Origin: Eustoma russellianum
Taxonomy: Eukaryota; Streptophyta; Magnoliopsida; Gentianales; Gentianaceae
Assembly: GCA_036186865.1 (NCBI GenBank)
Contig: AP025056.1
Coordinates: forward strand, 32,340,398 to 32,404,397
Length of the DNA: 64,000 bases
Direction of reading: 5' to 3'
In this document: positions 34,651-45,123 of the stretch, piece after piece
How positions within the stretch are numbered: the stretch's first letter is position 1
How the letters are laid out: every line of letters starts with the position of its first letter
Made by a program: the position numbers and the translations under genes
Notes under the pieces: generated by a model
What the model saw: only the letters and a program-made list of their open reading frames with translations
The model's database searches: none
Told to the model about the DNA's origin: nothing

Positions 34651-36459
34651 ATGAGGCATTCTTTCTCCCCTCTAGTCCTTTCCTCATCATCACCATCTGT
34701 GTCACCAGTTGAGGTACCAATAACCTCATTGGACATACCTTTAACCTTTCCCAGGCCACAACGCATCAGGCATCCACCATCCTATCTGCAGCAATATTAT
34801 TGCAACCAGATATCACAGCAGTCCATTGAAAGACCAGTATACCCTATGCAGGATGACCACTCTAAATACAACACTCCTCACTCCATTGAAAAATATATGT
34901 GTCTTGATTCCCTGGCACCAAAGTATAAGACTTATGCATTGAATATTAGTATGTGCACAGAACCTAACTCTTATGCAGAAGCATGTGGTGACCCTGAACG
35001 GCAGAAGGCAATGGAGCAAGAAATTGCAGCTTTAGAAGAAAATGACACCTGGGAGCTAGTGTCATTGCCCAAGGATAAGAGGGCGATTGGTTGTAAGTGG
35101 GTATACAAGATCAAGCATAAGGCTGATGGCACGGTTGATAGGTACAAGGCAAGACTAGTGGCTAAGGGCTATACGCAAAGGTATGGTGTGGATTATCAAG
35201 ATACGTTTTCGCCAGTGGCTAAGATGGCAACCGTGAGAATGCCATTGGCTATGGTTGCAAGAAATAGCTGGCACGTATACCAAATGGATGTGAACAATGC
35301 GTTTTTGCACAGGGATCTCCATGAGGAGATATACATGATGCCTCCACCTGGGGTGGAATTGCCACAGCCTCACTTGGTATGCAAGCTGCGGAAGTCTTTG
35401 TATGGATTGAAGCAAGCAAGTAGAGAGTGGAATGCCAAGCTAACGAAGTTTCTGGTTGAGCAAGGCTTTACTCAATCTAGGAATGACTACACACTGCTCA
35501 GGAAATTTGTTGGGAAATCTATGATTGTGTTGTTAGTGTACGTGGATGACATTATTGCTGCTTGTGAAAGCATTGAAGCAATTGAGGAGATCAAAGGTGC
35601 ATTGCATTCGAAATTCCGCATTAAGAATCTGGGAGAGTTGAAATTCTTTTTGGGAATAGAAGTGGCTAGGTCCAGTAAAGGTTTATGCATTAACCAGAGG
35701 AAGTATACGGCAGAATTGCTAGAGGAAGTGGGATTCCTAGGGGCGAAACCTGCGATCAGTCCTATGGAAAGCCATGTGAAGTTGATGCACAATGATTCGG
35801 ACCTTCTAAGTGATGTCACACCGTACAGGAAGTTCGTGGGGAAGTTAATATACTTGACCATCACTAGGCCAGACATATCTTACACTGTACAACATTTAAG
35901 TCAGTTCTTGGATTGCCCCACAATGAATCATCAAAAGGCAGCTTATAGGCTTCTCAGATACTTGAAAGGCACTATAGGGCAGGGACTTCTGTTTCCCAGC
36001 ACAGGAGATATGAGACTGAAGGGCTTTGTGGATTCGGATTAGGCAGGCTGCCAGGAAACTAGAAGATCTATCACGGGCTATTGCATGTTCCTAGGGGGAG
36101 CTCTTGTGTCTTGGAAAGCAAAGAAGCAGACGACAGTCTCAAGATCATCTGCGGAAGTGGAGTACAGAGCCATGGCGTTGGCAGTCTCTGAGATACAGTG
36201 GTTATTGTATTTGGCCAAGGATCTGGGGTTAGGAGATCAAGAGCCTGTAGAACTCTTTTGTGATAGTAAGAGTGCATTGTACATTGCTGAAAATCCCGTG
36301 TTTCATGAAAGAACGAAACACATTGAGATAGACTGCCATGTAGTGAGGGATAAGGTGTTGCAAGGAGTGGTAAAGTTGATGCCCGTACGATCTCAGTTGC
36401 AACTTGTAGACATTTTTACGAAAGCATTGGATCGTAATAGATTAATTAGCTTGCTGTAG
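34651..36459 (+). pseudogene. Copia reverse transcriptase and RNase H, one TAG stop
   Basis: A long frame with 'WELVSLPKDKRAIGCKWVYK', 'DYQDTFSPVAKMATVR', 'QMDVNNAFLHRDLHEEIYM' and 'SLYGLKQASREW'; the catalytic YVDD is at about 35539-35550 ('LLVYVDDIIAA'). RNase H follows, with '[13 protein letters not shown]' and '[29 protein letters not shown]', ending '[16 protein letters not shown]' at 36459. The only break is TAG at 36040-36042 in 'DSD*AGC', where copia elements have Trp (TGG to TAG). Confidence 0.93.
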
Positions 36460-36490
36460 TTGATTGGTGTTTATAGCATTTATCCCAAGC

Positions 36491-36507
36491 TGAGCTTGAG
36501 GGGGGGA
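36491..36507 (+). other. Polypurine tract
   Basis: GAGCTTGAGGGGGGGA directly before the 3' LTR, the plus-strand primer for reverse transcription. Confidence 0.88.
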
Positions 36508-37109
36508 TGTCAAAAGTATAGATATGCCAAGCTCAGAGGGAAAGTACTCGGATCAACATGATCCGAGTGACGATCCAAGTGAGAATGATGTACAACCATG
36601 AGATGAATGGTTTAATCGACGGATGGGAGAGCTAGCAGAGCGGTTGAGTTGCGTGTGGTGGCTGAACTGTTGGTTACGGAGTCGGGCTATGCAGTAGTGC
36701 ACCAGCGTTGCTGAGGAAGAAGAAGTTGGTGGCGCCAACGATTTTAAATTTGTAAAATGACATAATTGCCCCTGATGTTAAATGGTTAGCTGAGTTAGTT
36801 GCGGGGCATTATTGTAATTCTGTAGTGACAGTTAGTTCCTCTTTGTTTTTCTGTTGGGTATAAAACGAAAGCTAGAAGGTGATGGTAGGCAGATTTCTTG
36901 GCATTTTGTAATTCCTTCATATAAGAAAAGTTTCCTTGATGTAGAGAGAGAATAAAATCACTTCTTCGTCAAATTTGTTTCTCTCGTTTTTTATTTTTGC
37001 AATTCACTTATACATTGCCAATTGAAATCGTCAAATCTTCCTGCTGCAAGAGCATTCGATTTGATCCTTGCAGCAGTCTGCATTTTGCATCTTTGTGCGA
37101 TTTTTCACA
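36508..37109 (+). repeat. 3' LTR (copia, 31-37 kb)
   Basis: Same termini as the 5' LTR and about 98 percent identical by eye. Confidence 0.95.
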
Positions 37110-37114
37110 GGACT
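37110..37114. repeat. Target site duplication GGACT, right copy
   Basis: Matches 31223-31227. Confidence 0.92.
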
Positions 37115-38690
37115 GAAGAATTAGCTCGCTTAAATTGAACAAAGGAAAAGGAAAAAGAAAGGGATTGATAAATACACGTCTTTTTTATTTTAATATTATT
37201 AATTTTATTTTATTATTCTTTCTTGATTATTGATAAAAAGAGAATGTGTAAATACTTTGTTTTCAAAAAAGTTGTATCCATATCATTGAACAAAAGAAAT
37301 TGAAACATCTGATTATTAGAGCACTAAAATCAAGGAGCCAACGATAAGATGACACAGACTTAAATATTTAAAATAAATGTTTCTACCAAAAGGATCATTT
37401 TAAATAGAAAGCTGTATCTTGTTTGAGAGATTGAAAAATCTCTTAAACAGTCAAGCAGCCCCTAAGAAATGCATTGATGATTTCTCAACACCAGAAAAAT
37501 GTTAGTACATAGAAAGTTCTTTAAAAGATCTATATACAATATAACAAGAAATAATTTGTACAAAGGAAACTTTTTTATCTTCAGAAACATTGCATAATGA
37601 ATACGGTGTAAAAATAACCAAAACTACCTCCGAGAAGAAGACCGAACAAAAGGAGAGGAATTATATTTCACAGTTGCAATATTAAATGCTTCTCTCTACA
37701 TTTGTGTACATAATACTCTGAAGGTGTTTATGCAGACGAATTTTATCATATCAATGTAAGTATTTATTACTTATTATGTTTAAGAATAATTAAAATGTGA
37801 CAATGATGAGCACGCAAAACAGGGATCCACCTGTTTTATTATGTGTAATTAGTGATTAACTATTATTATTATTATGATTTGATCATTAACCATTATAAAA
37901 GTTATCATGTAAAAGAATTACAACATATGCTTGATAAACAACTGTATGCATTTTCAGGATGCAGCTGACAAGTAACTCTATAATCAGTTATCAATAATAG
38001 ATTATACCAAATAGCTAATGAGTAGTTCTGTAAATGGTTACGACAAATAGCTGACAAGCTGTTTCATAAGCAACTACAGGAAAATCTGATAAGCAGCCCA
38101 ATGACAGTTGCGACGAGTAACTGACAAGTATTGTTATAAGCATTTATAGTAGGTAGGTGGTAAATAACTTAGTAATATCACTTACAACGAATACTTGACA
38201 AGTAGCATCGTAAGCAACTGCTACATGTATGTGAAGCATTCAACTGAAGTAGTTGATCCATATAAACATTACATAGATCCAATATAAATATGTGTTTTAT
38301 GTATTAGACATCCACTAAGTTGATATTCCTAATATTAAAATATTTTCTTTGTTTAAAAGATTGCTCCAACTAATTTTGATCTCAGCCAAACTTGCTTATA
38401 AAAGCTCCACTGAATTAGTATTTGTAATTTGTAACATTATAATACTTTTTCTTCATTTAAAAGCTCGCTACAACTTATGATCTTGACAAGTTAGTTTGGC
38501 TGAGAAAAATAAAAGGAAAATAGAAGTAGGCTCGTGCCCACTTGGGATCAGCTGATATTCTAACACTTATTTCCATTATTCGAATAAAAATTAATCATGT
38601 AGATAAGTTGCTTACAATGGGATTACTTAGGAGTTATGACAAGCTACTTCTGTTGTTACGATGACAAACAGGCAAACACTTACATGGTAA
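37115..38690. other. Upstream region of the MFT-like gene
   Basis: AT-rich host DNA without coding sequence. From about 37960 to 38235 there is a diverged tandem series with units near 55-60 bp containing 'TGACAAGTA(A/G)C', 'TGTAAGCAACT' and 'AGTAGTTCTGTAAATGGTTACGACAA'-like phrases. No LTR or terminal inverted repeat is recognised. Confidence 0.5.
37960..38235. repeat. Diverged tandem repeats in the MFT upstream region
   Basis: At least five imperfect units around 'CTGACAAGTAACT', 'CTGACAAGCTGTTTCATAAGCAACTA', 'CTGACAAGTATTGTTATAAGCATTTA' and 'CTTGACAAGTAGCATCGTAAGCAACTG'. Confidence 0.7.
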
Positions 38691-38756
38691 ACACGTGTCC
38701 ATCAAAATCATCTCTATCACAAGCCTCATTTGCTACGTGTCAAGTCGCCTATATAG
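38691..38756 (+). promoter_or_regulatory. Core promoter with two ABRE-type boxes and TATA
   Basis: CACGTGTC at 38692-38699 (contains the G-box CACGTG) and TACGTGTC at 38734-38741 both match the ABA-response core PyACGTGTC and are 42 bp apart. TATATAG at about 38750-38756 lies about 85 bp before the ATG. Paired ABREs near TATA are known in ABA- and seed-regulated genes, and Arabidopsis MFT is known to respond to ABA signalling. That this promoter is ABA-responsive is inference. Confidence 0.6.
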
Positions 38757-38838
38757 TTTCAGTCACCAACCTACATCGTACTTGTGGTAGTGTTTTTAGG
38801 AGTGACACTGTTGTCTTCATCGACTTGTAGAAAAAATA

Positions 38839-40654
38839 ATGAGTCTGACAAGGCCTATTGATCCGCTGGTGGTCGGAAGAGTGATCGGAGATGTGCTAGA
38901 TTTGTTTGTACCATCTGCTGATTTGATTGTACATTATGCAGCTAAGCAGGTTGGCACCGGCTGCGACATCAAGCCGGCCTTAGCTGCTGACAAGCCCCTG
39001 CTTCAAATTTGTTCTACTCCAGACCGGCCCTCTTTTTATACTGTTGTGAGTGTTTATTTTTAAACTGAGAAAGATTAAGTTAAAAAAAAACTAAAATAAG
39101 TGAAATGAAAATGAAAAGGCTTTCTGTTTTAGCATTTTTTTGTTTGGATGCAAAAAATGACGGCTTTTACTGTTATAATTTTATTTGCTATGCATTAATA
39201 TGGAATAACAATGTTCTCTTGCTGCAGATTATGGTCGACCCTGATGCCCCTAGCCCTAGTGAACCTACGTTTAGAGAGTGGCTGCATTGGTATATTCTAC
39301 TATTTTAATATTCTTCTTTGTATGTTCATAATCCTTCCGTCATTGGATTCGGATACAACAAGTGCACCAAGACAAGGTGGAAGTATATGTTCAATTTAAT
39401 ATCAACTTATAGTTGGTATACATGAATTCTTTTGTCACATCTTGGATAGCTTAGTTTAGTTCACAAGAATTGCATTAATTCTTTTGACCTTTTTCTCTAG
39501 TCTCACATCCAAACAAACGTGTATGCTTCTATCATGCATGACTGCATGACAGAGGTAACATATAAAAAAGAGAAAAAAGAAGTGTATGTTAGAGCAAAGT
39601 TATGTACGCATGCATCGGAGAATGACGATGTTGTAAACAATTTTTTAAAAGGTTTGTGCGGCATTAGGCTCTCTCGTTTGTGTAGGGTATGAATGAGGGG
39701 TCAGATTGCTTCGCGTCTGATGTACGCAATCTTATTCTACACTTTGTGTAATAAACTATTTTCATGACTATGTGACTTTAAAGTCACTAAGCAGCAACCT
39801 CGTGACCTGCTTCTTCGCATACGCAGTCTTATTCTACACTTTGTGTAATAAACTATTTTCATGACTATGTGACTTTAAAGTCACTAAGCAGCAACCTCGT
39901 GACCTGCTTGCTCGTATTAACTGTTTTCGGCGAATTCTTTATAAGCGCATAAAAAATAAGCTGAGCTAGTTGATTTTTTCGTTTTTCAAATAGAAATTCT
40001 AATTGAAGTATTAAACCTGAGTATGTCCATATTTTTTTCTACTGAACACAAATTTATAAAATACTTCATAAGCCGGTTGACCGGCTAAGGAACTTACCCA
40101 AACTCCCTTTGATCCCCCCTAGACTTCAATCTTCCAGATTGCCACTTGAATTGAGGTCAAATTTTAGCAGTAAATCATTAATCAATTAATCATATGTCAA
40201 TCTTATCTTAAAGGTTGCTGTTTAATAATAGCATTTAACTTTGTTCATGCGGTATAACTACCTCTATTAACAATGGCCTCATTTAATTTCAGGATGGTGG
40301 TAAACATCCCAGAGGGAGGCGACGCCACAACAGGTTTATCAATTTGGATGATTGTTCACTTTATTATGATCTAAATATCCAATAAATTTGTTTAACAATT
40401 GTAGTGCATGGGGAAAAAAATTTGTAGGAAATGAAGTGGTGTCGTACATGGGTCCTACACCACCAACGGGAATCCACCGATACGTATTCGCAGCATTTAG
40501 GCAGAGAGGAGTGATGCAGAATGTAAAAGGTTTGCCAGATCGTCGGAACAATTTCAGCACTCGTCTTTTCGCCATGCAAAATCAGCTCGGACTTCCCATC
40601 GCCGCCTTGTACTTCAACTCTCAGAAACAACCAGCCAAGAAGAATCGCTTCTAA
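38839..40654 (+). CDS. MFT: MFT-like phosphatidylethanolamine-binding protein
   Basis: Four exons: 38839-39045, 39228-39289, 40293-40333, 40428-40654, all with GT..AG introns. Together they encode 178 residues without a stop. Exons 2 and 3 are 62 and 41 bp, the invariant sizes of the FT/TFL1/MFT family. The protein begins [20 protein letters not shown], has the ligand-pocket motif [10 protein letters not shown] (residues 73-82) and GIHRY, and ends '[21 protein letters not shown]', the MFT-type tail. At the residue that separates clades (Tyr in FT, His in TFL1) it has Trp87 in 'REWLHW', as in MFT. MFT proteins act in seed germination and dormancy through ABA and gibberellin signalling in Arabidopsis and cereals. 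Changes such as '[10 protein letters not shown]' for the usual 'IPGGT(D/N)PS' are mild oddities. It is flanked by retrotransposons on both sides. Confidence 0.93.
39724..39917. repeat. 97-bp tandem duplication in MFT intron 2
   Basis: The segment starting ACGCAATCTTATTCTACAC at 39724 is repeated at 39821 with almost no difference through 'GCAGCAACCTCGTGACCTGCTT'. Each copy contains the palindrome GACTTTAAAGTC. Confidence 0.92.
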
Positions 40655-41190
40655 AAGCTTGTTAAATCTCTACTTTATTTTTCCCTAAGGAATGCGTTAG
40701 TGTAGAAGCAGTTGAGTCTGTAAACATGCAGGACCTACTGTGATGAATAATCTTTTCAGGAGGTAAACTATAGTCTTGAGGTGTTTTTTCTTTTTTTTGG
40801 GTCTTTGAAGCTAGAGCTCGAGTCGTTAGGGTAGCGGACATGTTACTTGGTCCTTGTATTTATGGATTTTCGTGAACTATATTAATTGTTATGTTGAAAC
40901 GGTAAAGATGATGTAACATTTTATCACATATCGGATATCGAAAAGTAAAGAAGAAAGTAAAAAAAAGAATGGGTTAATATATAAGAGATAAAGATATCAT
41001 CTCTCATTTTTTTAGCTGAGTTAGGGCAAAAATTGGAAATTAAGAAAGCTGAAAAGTGATGTTTTAGGTGGTCATGTTTATAGTAACATGTAACGCTAAG
41101 TTTATAATAGCGTCATTAGATTCATAAATAGATAAAATAGACAACTTAAAATTAAAAAAGACAACTTTAATGACGTTTAATTTAAACATA
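40655..41190 (+). other. MFT 3' flank
   Basis: AT-rich, probably 3' untranslated region and intergenic DNA. 'GATGAATAATC' near 40742 is a weak polyadenylation candidate. The last 80 bp are the left copy of a repeat that recurs after the gypsy element. Confidence 0.5.
41113..41190. repeat. Left copy of an ~85-bp repeat split by the gypsy insertion
   Basis: 'CATTAGATTCATAAATAGATAAAATAGACAACTTAAAATTAAAA..' through 'TTTAATGACGTTTAATTTAAA' recurs at 52512-52592 with few changes. Confidence 0.88.
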
Positions 41191-41195
41191 GGAAT
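41191..41195. repeat. Target site duplication GGAAT, left copy
   Basis: GGAAT precedes the TGACGATG start of the left LTR and follows the right LTR at 52485-52489. Confidence 0.92.
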
Positions 41196-42189
41196 TGACG
41201 ATGTCGGATTATATCATCAAGTATTTGTTTGATGTGTTGGGTTACGCCGTTAGATCTCCGTCAGTTGTTTGTTCTGGGCGATTAGCCGACCTGCACAAAG
41301 GAAAAGGATCAGAGGACCCGAGATCTATGGCCCCGGGTAATATCCTCCGACGGTCAAGTCAGTCAAGGCTACTTTAGGAAAGGTTTATATACTGAGGAAA
41401 GTTTGTAAATAGAGGTTTTCTGGTAAACCTGTACTTTCACCGTGAGGAAGATGAGTTACTGTAGTGAGTTGTCAAAATGTAGCTTGTCCTTCTCTCTCCT
41501 GCTGCCCTGCCTTTTTATATGACGGTTTGGGCCAATGCATGGGCAGAGCCCGGAAATCGTGACAGGCAGGGAGGTTATTTGGATGACTCCTGCTCTTGCA
41601 TGCTCGCCACGTGGCTCGGTACTTAGCTGAGTAAGCTAGCTTGGGACACCTGGCTGAGAGTTTCACCTGGTAAAATTACCCAGGGTAAACTCCTAGAACC
41701 AAGATGAAGTCCTCTAGAAGCACTCAGAAGTGCCCGAGATGGCTTAGGGCGTAGGGTCAGCTTGCCGAGATGAAAGTGGCCGACTTCAAAGAGCATTGGT
41801 AGGCCTCTTATAATGTTCGCAGCTGACGTCACCAGTGTGATCCGAGATCAGTGGGTAGACCGGATCCGAGGCCGAGTACAGCACTTTGGCCGAGATGGAG
41901 CTGTAGGGCGAGATGAGGCCTTGAGGTCGAGATGCGACCCTTAGGCCTAAATGAGGCCTTTAGACCGGGATAAGATCTTTAGCCCCCAGAGGGCACTGAG
42001 ACCGTGTGGCTGAGATGGCAAAGGGGCCCTGTGGCCGAGATGGCAAAGGGACCCTGTGGCCGAGATGGACTGTTTGTCCGCATGTGACCTGGTCAACCTC
42101 CTGGCCGACCTGCAGTACTTAGTCATTTTTACGCCCCCACTTTAGCGTTGACCGTTATTGACTAACGGGGGGTATTTTTTGGCTCATCG
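41196..42189 (-). repeat. 3' LTR of the Tat element
   Basis: The plus strand reads TGACGATGTCGG ... GGCTCATCG; the terminal CA has mutated to CG. G+C-richer than its surroundings, with repeated 'GGCCGAGATG' phrases at 41870-42080. An open frame at 41195-41377 recurs in the other LTR but has no domain. Confidence 0.95.
41870..42080. repeat. GGCCGAGATG repeats inside the LTR
   Basis: Short units of about 20-30 bp ('GTGGCCGAGATGGCAAAGGG', 'GAGGCCTTGAGGTCGAGATG'), duplicated in the right LTR at 52170-52380. Confidence 0.8.
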
Positions 42190-42201
42190 CTTGCCCCCCA
42201 G
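42190..42201 (-). other. Polypurine tract of the Tat element
   Basis: The minus strand reads CTGGGGGGCAAG directly before the 3' LTR. Confidence 0.75.
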
Positions 42202-42734
42202 ATTAGTCTGGCCGAGCTGACCTGAGAGGGCAGGCTGATCCTGTGTTATCCTTTCCTTGATGACGTGTCAGTCTCTGATTAGGCCGCTCAGCGTACTTAT
42301 TAGGGGCTCAAAGTACGAAGCGTTAATGATAGCTTCTGGCCGAACTGATCAGATGATGCTGACTAGATTCTTAGGTACATTTTCTGTTCTGGCACGCGTC
42401 TGATTCTGATTGGCCCGGTCTGCGCATTTACTGCTTATGCAGAGTACGAGACGTCAGTTGCGCAGCCTTTTGGATTTTGCCGTTTCGCGAATCGAGGGCC
42501 ATTTATTTCTAGCGACTCTTGAGTTGCCGAGATGGAGTCCTATAAATAGGCCCCGTCTGAATCATTTTTACTCTTTATTTACTCCTGCTTGCTTTACTCC
42601 GGCATTTTTCCTGTCTTCTCCGGTGGTTTCCTCTGATTCCGGCAACTCTCAGCCTTTTCCAGCTTCTGCTCCGTCTTCATCCGATCTCCTTCTTCTTCCA
42701 AAGTTTCTGTAAGTCTTCTCTTTTCATCTTCATT

Positions 42735-45123
42735 ATGTCTTCTGCTTCTCTAGACTCTCAAAATCCTTCTGAAGGTGGTTCTTACGCCGCCGGAGGCGGA
42801 GAAGCAATTGTTTCTCCGTCGTCGTCTGGCAGATCTGCCTCTGCCGATGATCTTCCCATCGGCAATTTACTCCAGTCTACCGGGGACTCTGCTCAGTCTA
42901 GCAGAGCCCTAACCGTAATCAGTTCCTCGCCGGAGCCAGTGAGGGTTGCCCCTGCTTCGGCGTCTGTAAATCCTCCGGCCCCATTGAGGGACCCTCTTCA
43001 CTTCTCTGGAGTCATAGAAAGAGGTCGGCCTTCTCCTCTTGTCCAAAAAACTTCTTCTAGTTTGTCTGAGGCCGACCTAGATAGGATTTGTAAATATTAC
43101 AAAATTGACAAAAATCGTTTCGGCCCTCTTCTTCCCTTGCCGGGTCAGACTGCTTATGATCCCCCTTGGGATTATGAAGCAGTCTATGAAGATTACTTCA
43201 AATCTGGCTTCAATCTCCCTGTTCCTGAGCCACTTCTCCGTATTCTGCGGGCTTATGGGCTCAGGCTTCCTCAAATTCAGCCTAATGGCCTTAAACTCAT
43301 TCTTTGTTACATTCTTTTCCTGAGACTTGCTGAACTTCCCTTTAATACCACTATTTTTCGAGTCCTTTTTGCATGTCGGACTTCGCAGAGCTGGTATTAC
43401 TTCAGCAAGCGAACGTCTAGCATTGACTTCCCTTTTGCCACCAAGATTCCTTCTTCCAATAAGAGATGGAAGGAAAAATTCTTTTATGTCAAGAGATCCG
43501 AGCTGCCGAGCAGGAGTATCTGGAAGGCTGGCAGAGCTGATAACACGAGGCCAAGCCAAGATCACTGCAATGAAGCAGACAGACTTCGAGCACTTCCAAT
43601 AGTCATTGACTGGCAGAAGGTGGACTCGGAGATCTAGCTAGCAGCCGATCTGGACCATTCGGCTATTGGTAACCAATATCTACCACTCTCTCCGGATCAA
43701 TTACTCATTATCCGAGTGCACTTTGTTGTTTTTTCTGTCTCAGCCATTTCCTTTTTCTTTTTCAGTGTTTAACTGTTTAACTGTGAATGCAGGTGCAATG
43801 GCTGGTCCTTCTTCCCGAGTTGAGATGATGGCTGAATCCCAAGCTAGGAAAAGGCTTCGGAGAGAAAGGAGATTGGCCATACTTGGCTCTGGGGGAGTTT
43901 CCACTTCGGCGGTGCCCCCTGTTTCAAGTGTTGCTCCTGCTGAGCCCGAGCCAGCAGAGCCTGAATCAGGTGAGCTCTTCCTTCATGCGTAAAAATTTTC
44001 TAAGTGCTTAACACTTGCTTGGGTTCTGACTTATTTTCATTTCTGTGCAGCTCTGCCAATCACAATAGTGGATGATGAGCCTGAGACCGAGGTCCAGCCT
44101 CAGGCTCCAGCTGATTCAGAAGTCCCAGCAGATGCTGGTGAAGGCTCCAGCCTTCGCCCCCGGAAAAGGCAACGGGGCGAAGGCTCTAGCAGTCGTGATC
44201 CGGGGCCATCTCAACCCCCGGAGATGATCACTGCTGAACCGGTTGAGGAAATTCTACCTCAGCCGGAAAACACTCAAGACCCAATACTCATTGGGTTTTC
44301 TGAAGGGGATCTGCTCTGAGCCCCGCCATAGCCGAAAGGCTAAACAGAGCAGCAATCCTGCCCCGGGACCATCAAAAGTTCAGGGCAACTGGCTTTGTCG
44401 AGCTGACAAACGCTTTCATGTCCAACATCGCTCTGGTAAGAAAGTCTTTCTTTGAGTGCTGTGTTTATTTTTGTCAATGGACTCCTCCTTTTAACTCTAT
44501 TTTTTCCGTAGGTTCGAGGCCAGGAGATGGAGCTTGTAACTCGCTGCAGAGAGTTTCTTGGGGAGCTCGAGGCCAAGAATAGACAGCTGGAAGAAGCTGA
44601 GAAGAGAAGAGCCGAGCTGACCCAGGAAATCACTGATCTGCGGGCTGGAAATAATCAACTCCAGCAGAGGGCCGAGGATGCTGAGACGAGGTTGGCCACC
44701 TCCAACTCTAAAGTGGATGAGTTGGAGAACAAAGTGGCTGACCTAGAGCTGGCCTCCACTCAATCTCTCAATGAGGTTGAGTATTTGAAAAAACAAATAG
44801 CTGAAATGGCGCAGAAGAGCCAAGATGATCAGAGGATGATTAATCTGCTGCGCCAAAACCTGACTGAGGCTGAGATCAGAACAATTCAAGACTTCAGAAA
44901 GTCTAAATTTTTTGAAGAAAACATGATCCATCTGCAAGGCTCAGCCATGGAGGTCGGCCAGACAAGAGCCATTGATGTCTGCTCTGCTGTGCATCCTGAT
45001 CTGAACAAAAATGATCCCTGCCTAGTTGAGCTGTACAACCCTCTTGCTGCTCAAGACTTCGAAGAACTATTCCAGAAGTTTGTTGATGGAGCTGACTTGA
45101 GGGATGAGGATCAAGATGATTAG
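42735..45123 (+). pseudogene. Antisense additional ORF: 'putative gypsy type transposon' domain plus coiled coil
   Basis: It lies opposite to gag-pol, between integrase and the 3' LTR. I infer exons 42735-43668, 43793-43969, 44051-44435 and 44512-45123, all with GT..AG borders. The first junction has matching phase 1 and the second joins as GCT (Ala). Exon 1 encodes MSSASLDSQNPSEGGSYAAG, a Ser/Pro-rich head, then 'PPWDYEAVYEDYFKSGFNLPVP' homology and 'LRAYGLRLPQIQPNG' (residues 110-230), the plant PF04195 family. Exon 2 is basic (KRLRRERR), exon 3 acidic with RPRKRQR (nuclear-signal-like), exon 4 a long coiled coil ('LEAKNRQLEEAEKRRAELT'). Function unknown. Breaks: TAG at 43635-43637 and a frameshift near 44310. 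Confidence 0.82.

Larger units (their letters stand above)
31228..37109 (+). mobile_element. Complete copia retrotransposon, coding region broken
   Basis: A 5.9 kb element with two LTRs (599 and 602 bp), primer site, gag, protease, integrase, reverse transcriptase, RNase H, polypurine tract and 5-bp target duplication. The LTRs differ at only about a dozen positions by eye, so insertion is fairly recent. The polyprotein frame has at least three in-frame stops and three frameshifts, so it cannot make its own proteins but could in principle be mobilised in trans while LTR, primer site and PPT are intact. Confidence 0.95.

Noticed and set aside
38636..38830. 64-codon frame just upstream of the MFT-like gene
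   Set aside because: Starts upstream of the TATA box and spans the promoter motifs; no domain, so not an upstream ORF in the transcript.
41195..41377. 60-codon frame present in both Tat LTRs (also 51496-51678)
   Set aside because: Conservation is explained by LTR duplication; starts at the LTR terminus and has no domain.
42410..42712. 100-codon frame before the additional ORF as an extra exon
   Set aside because: It spans the likely TATA box at 42538-42552 and ends before the ATG; best read as promoter and leader.
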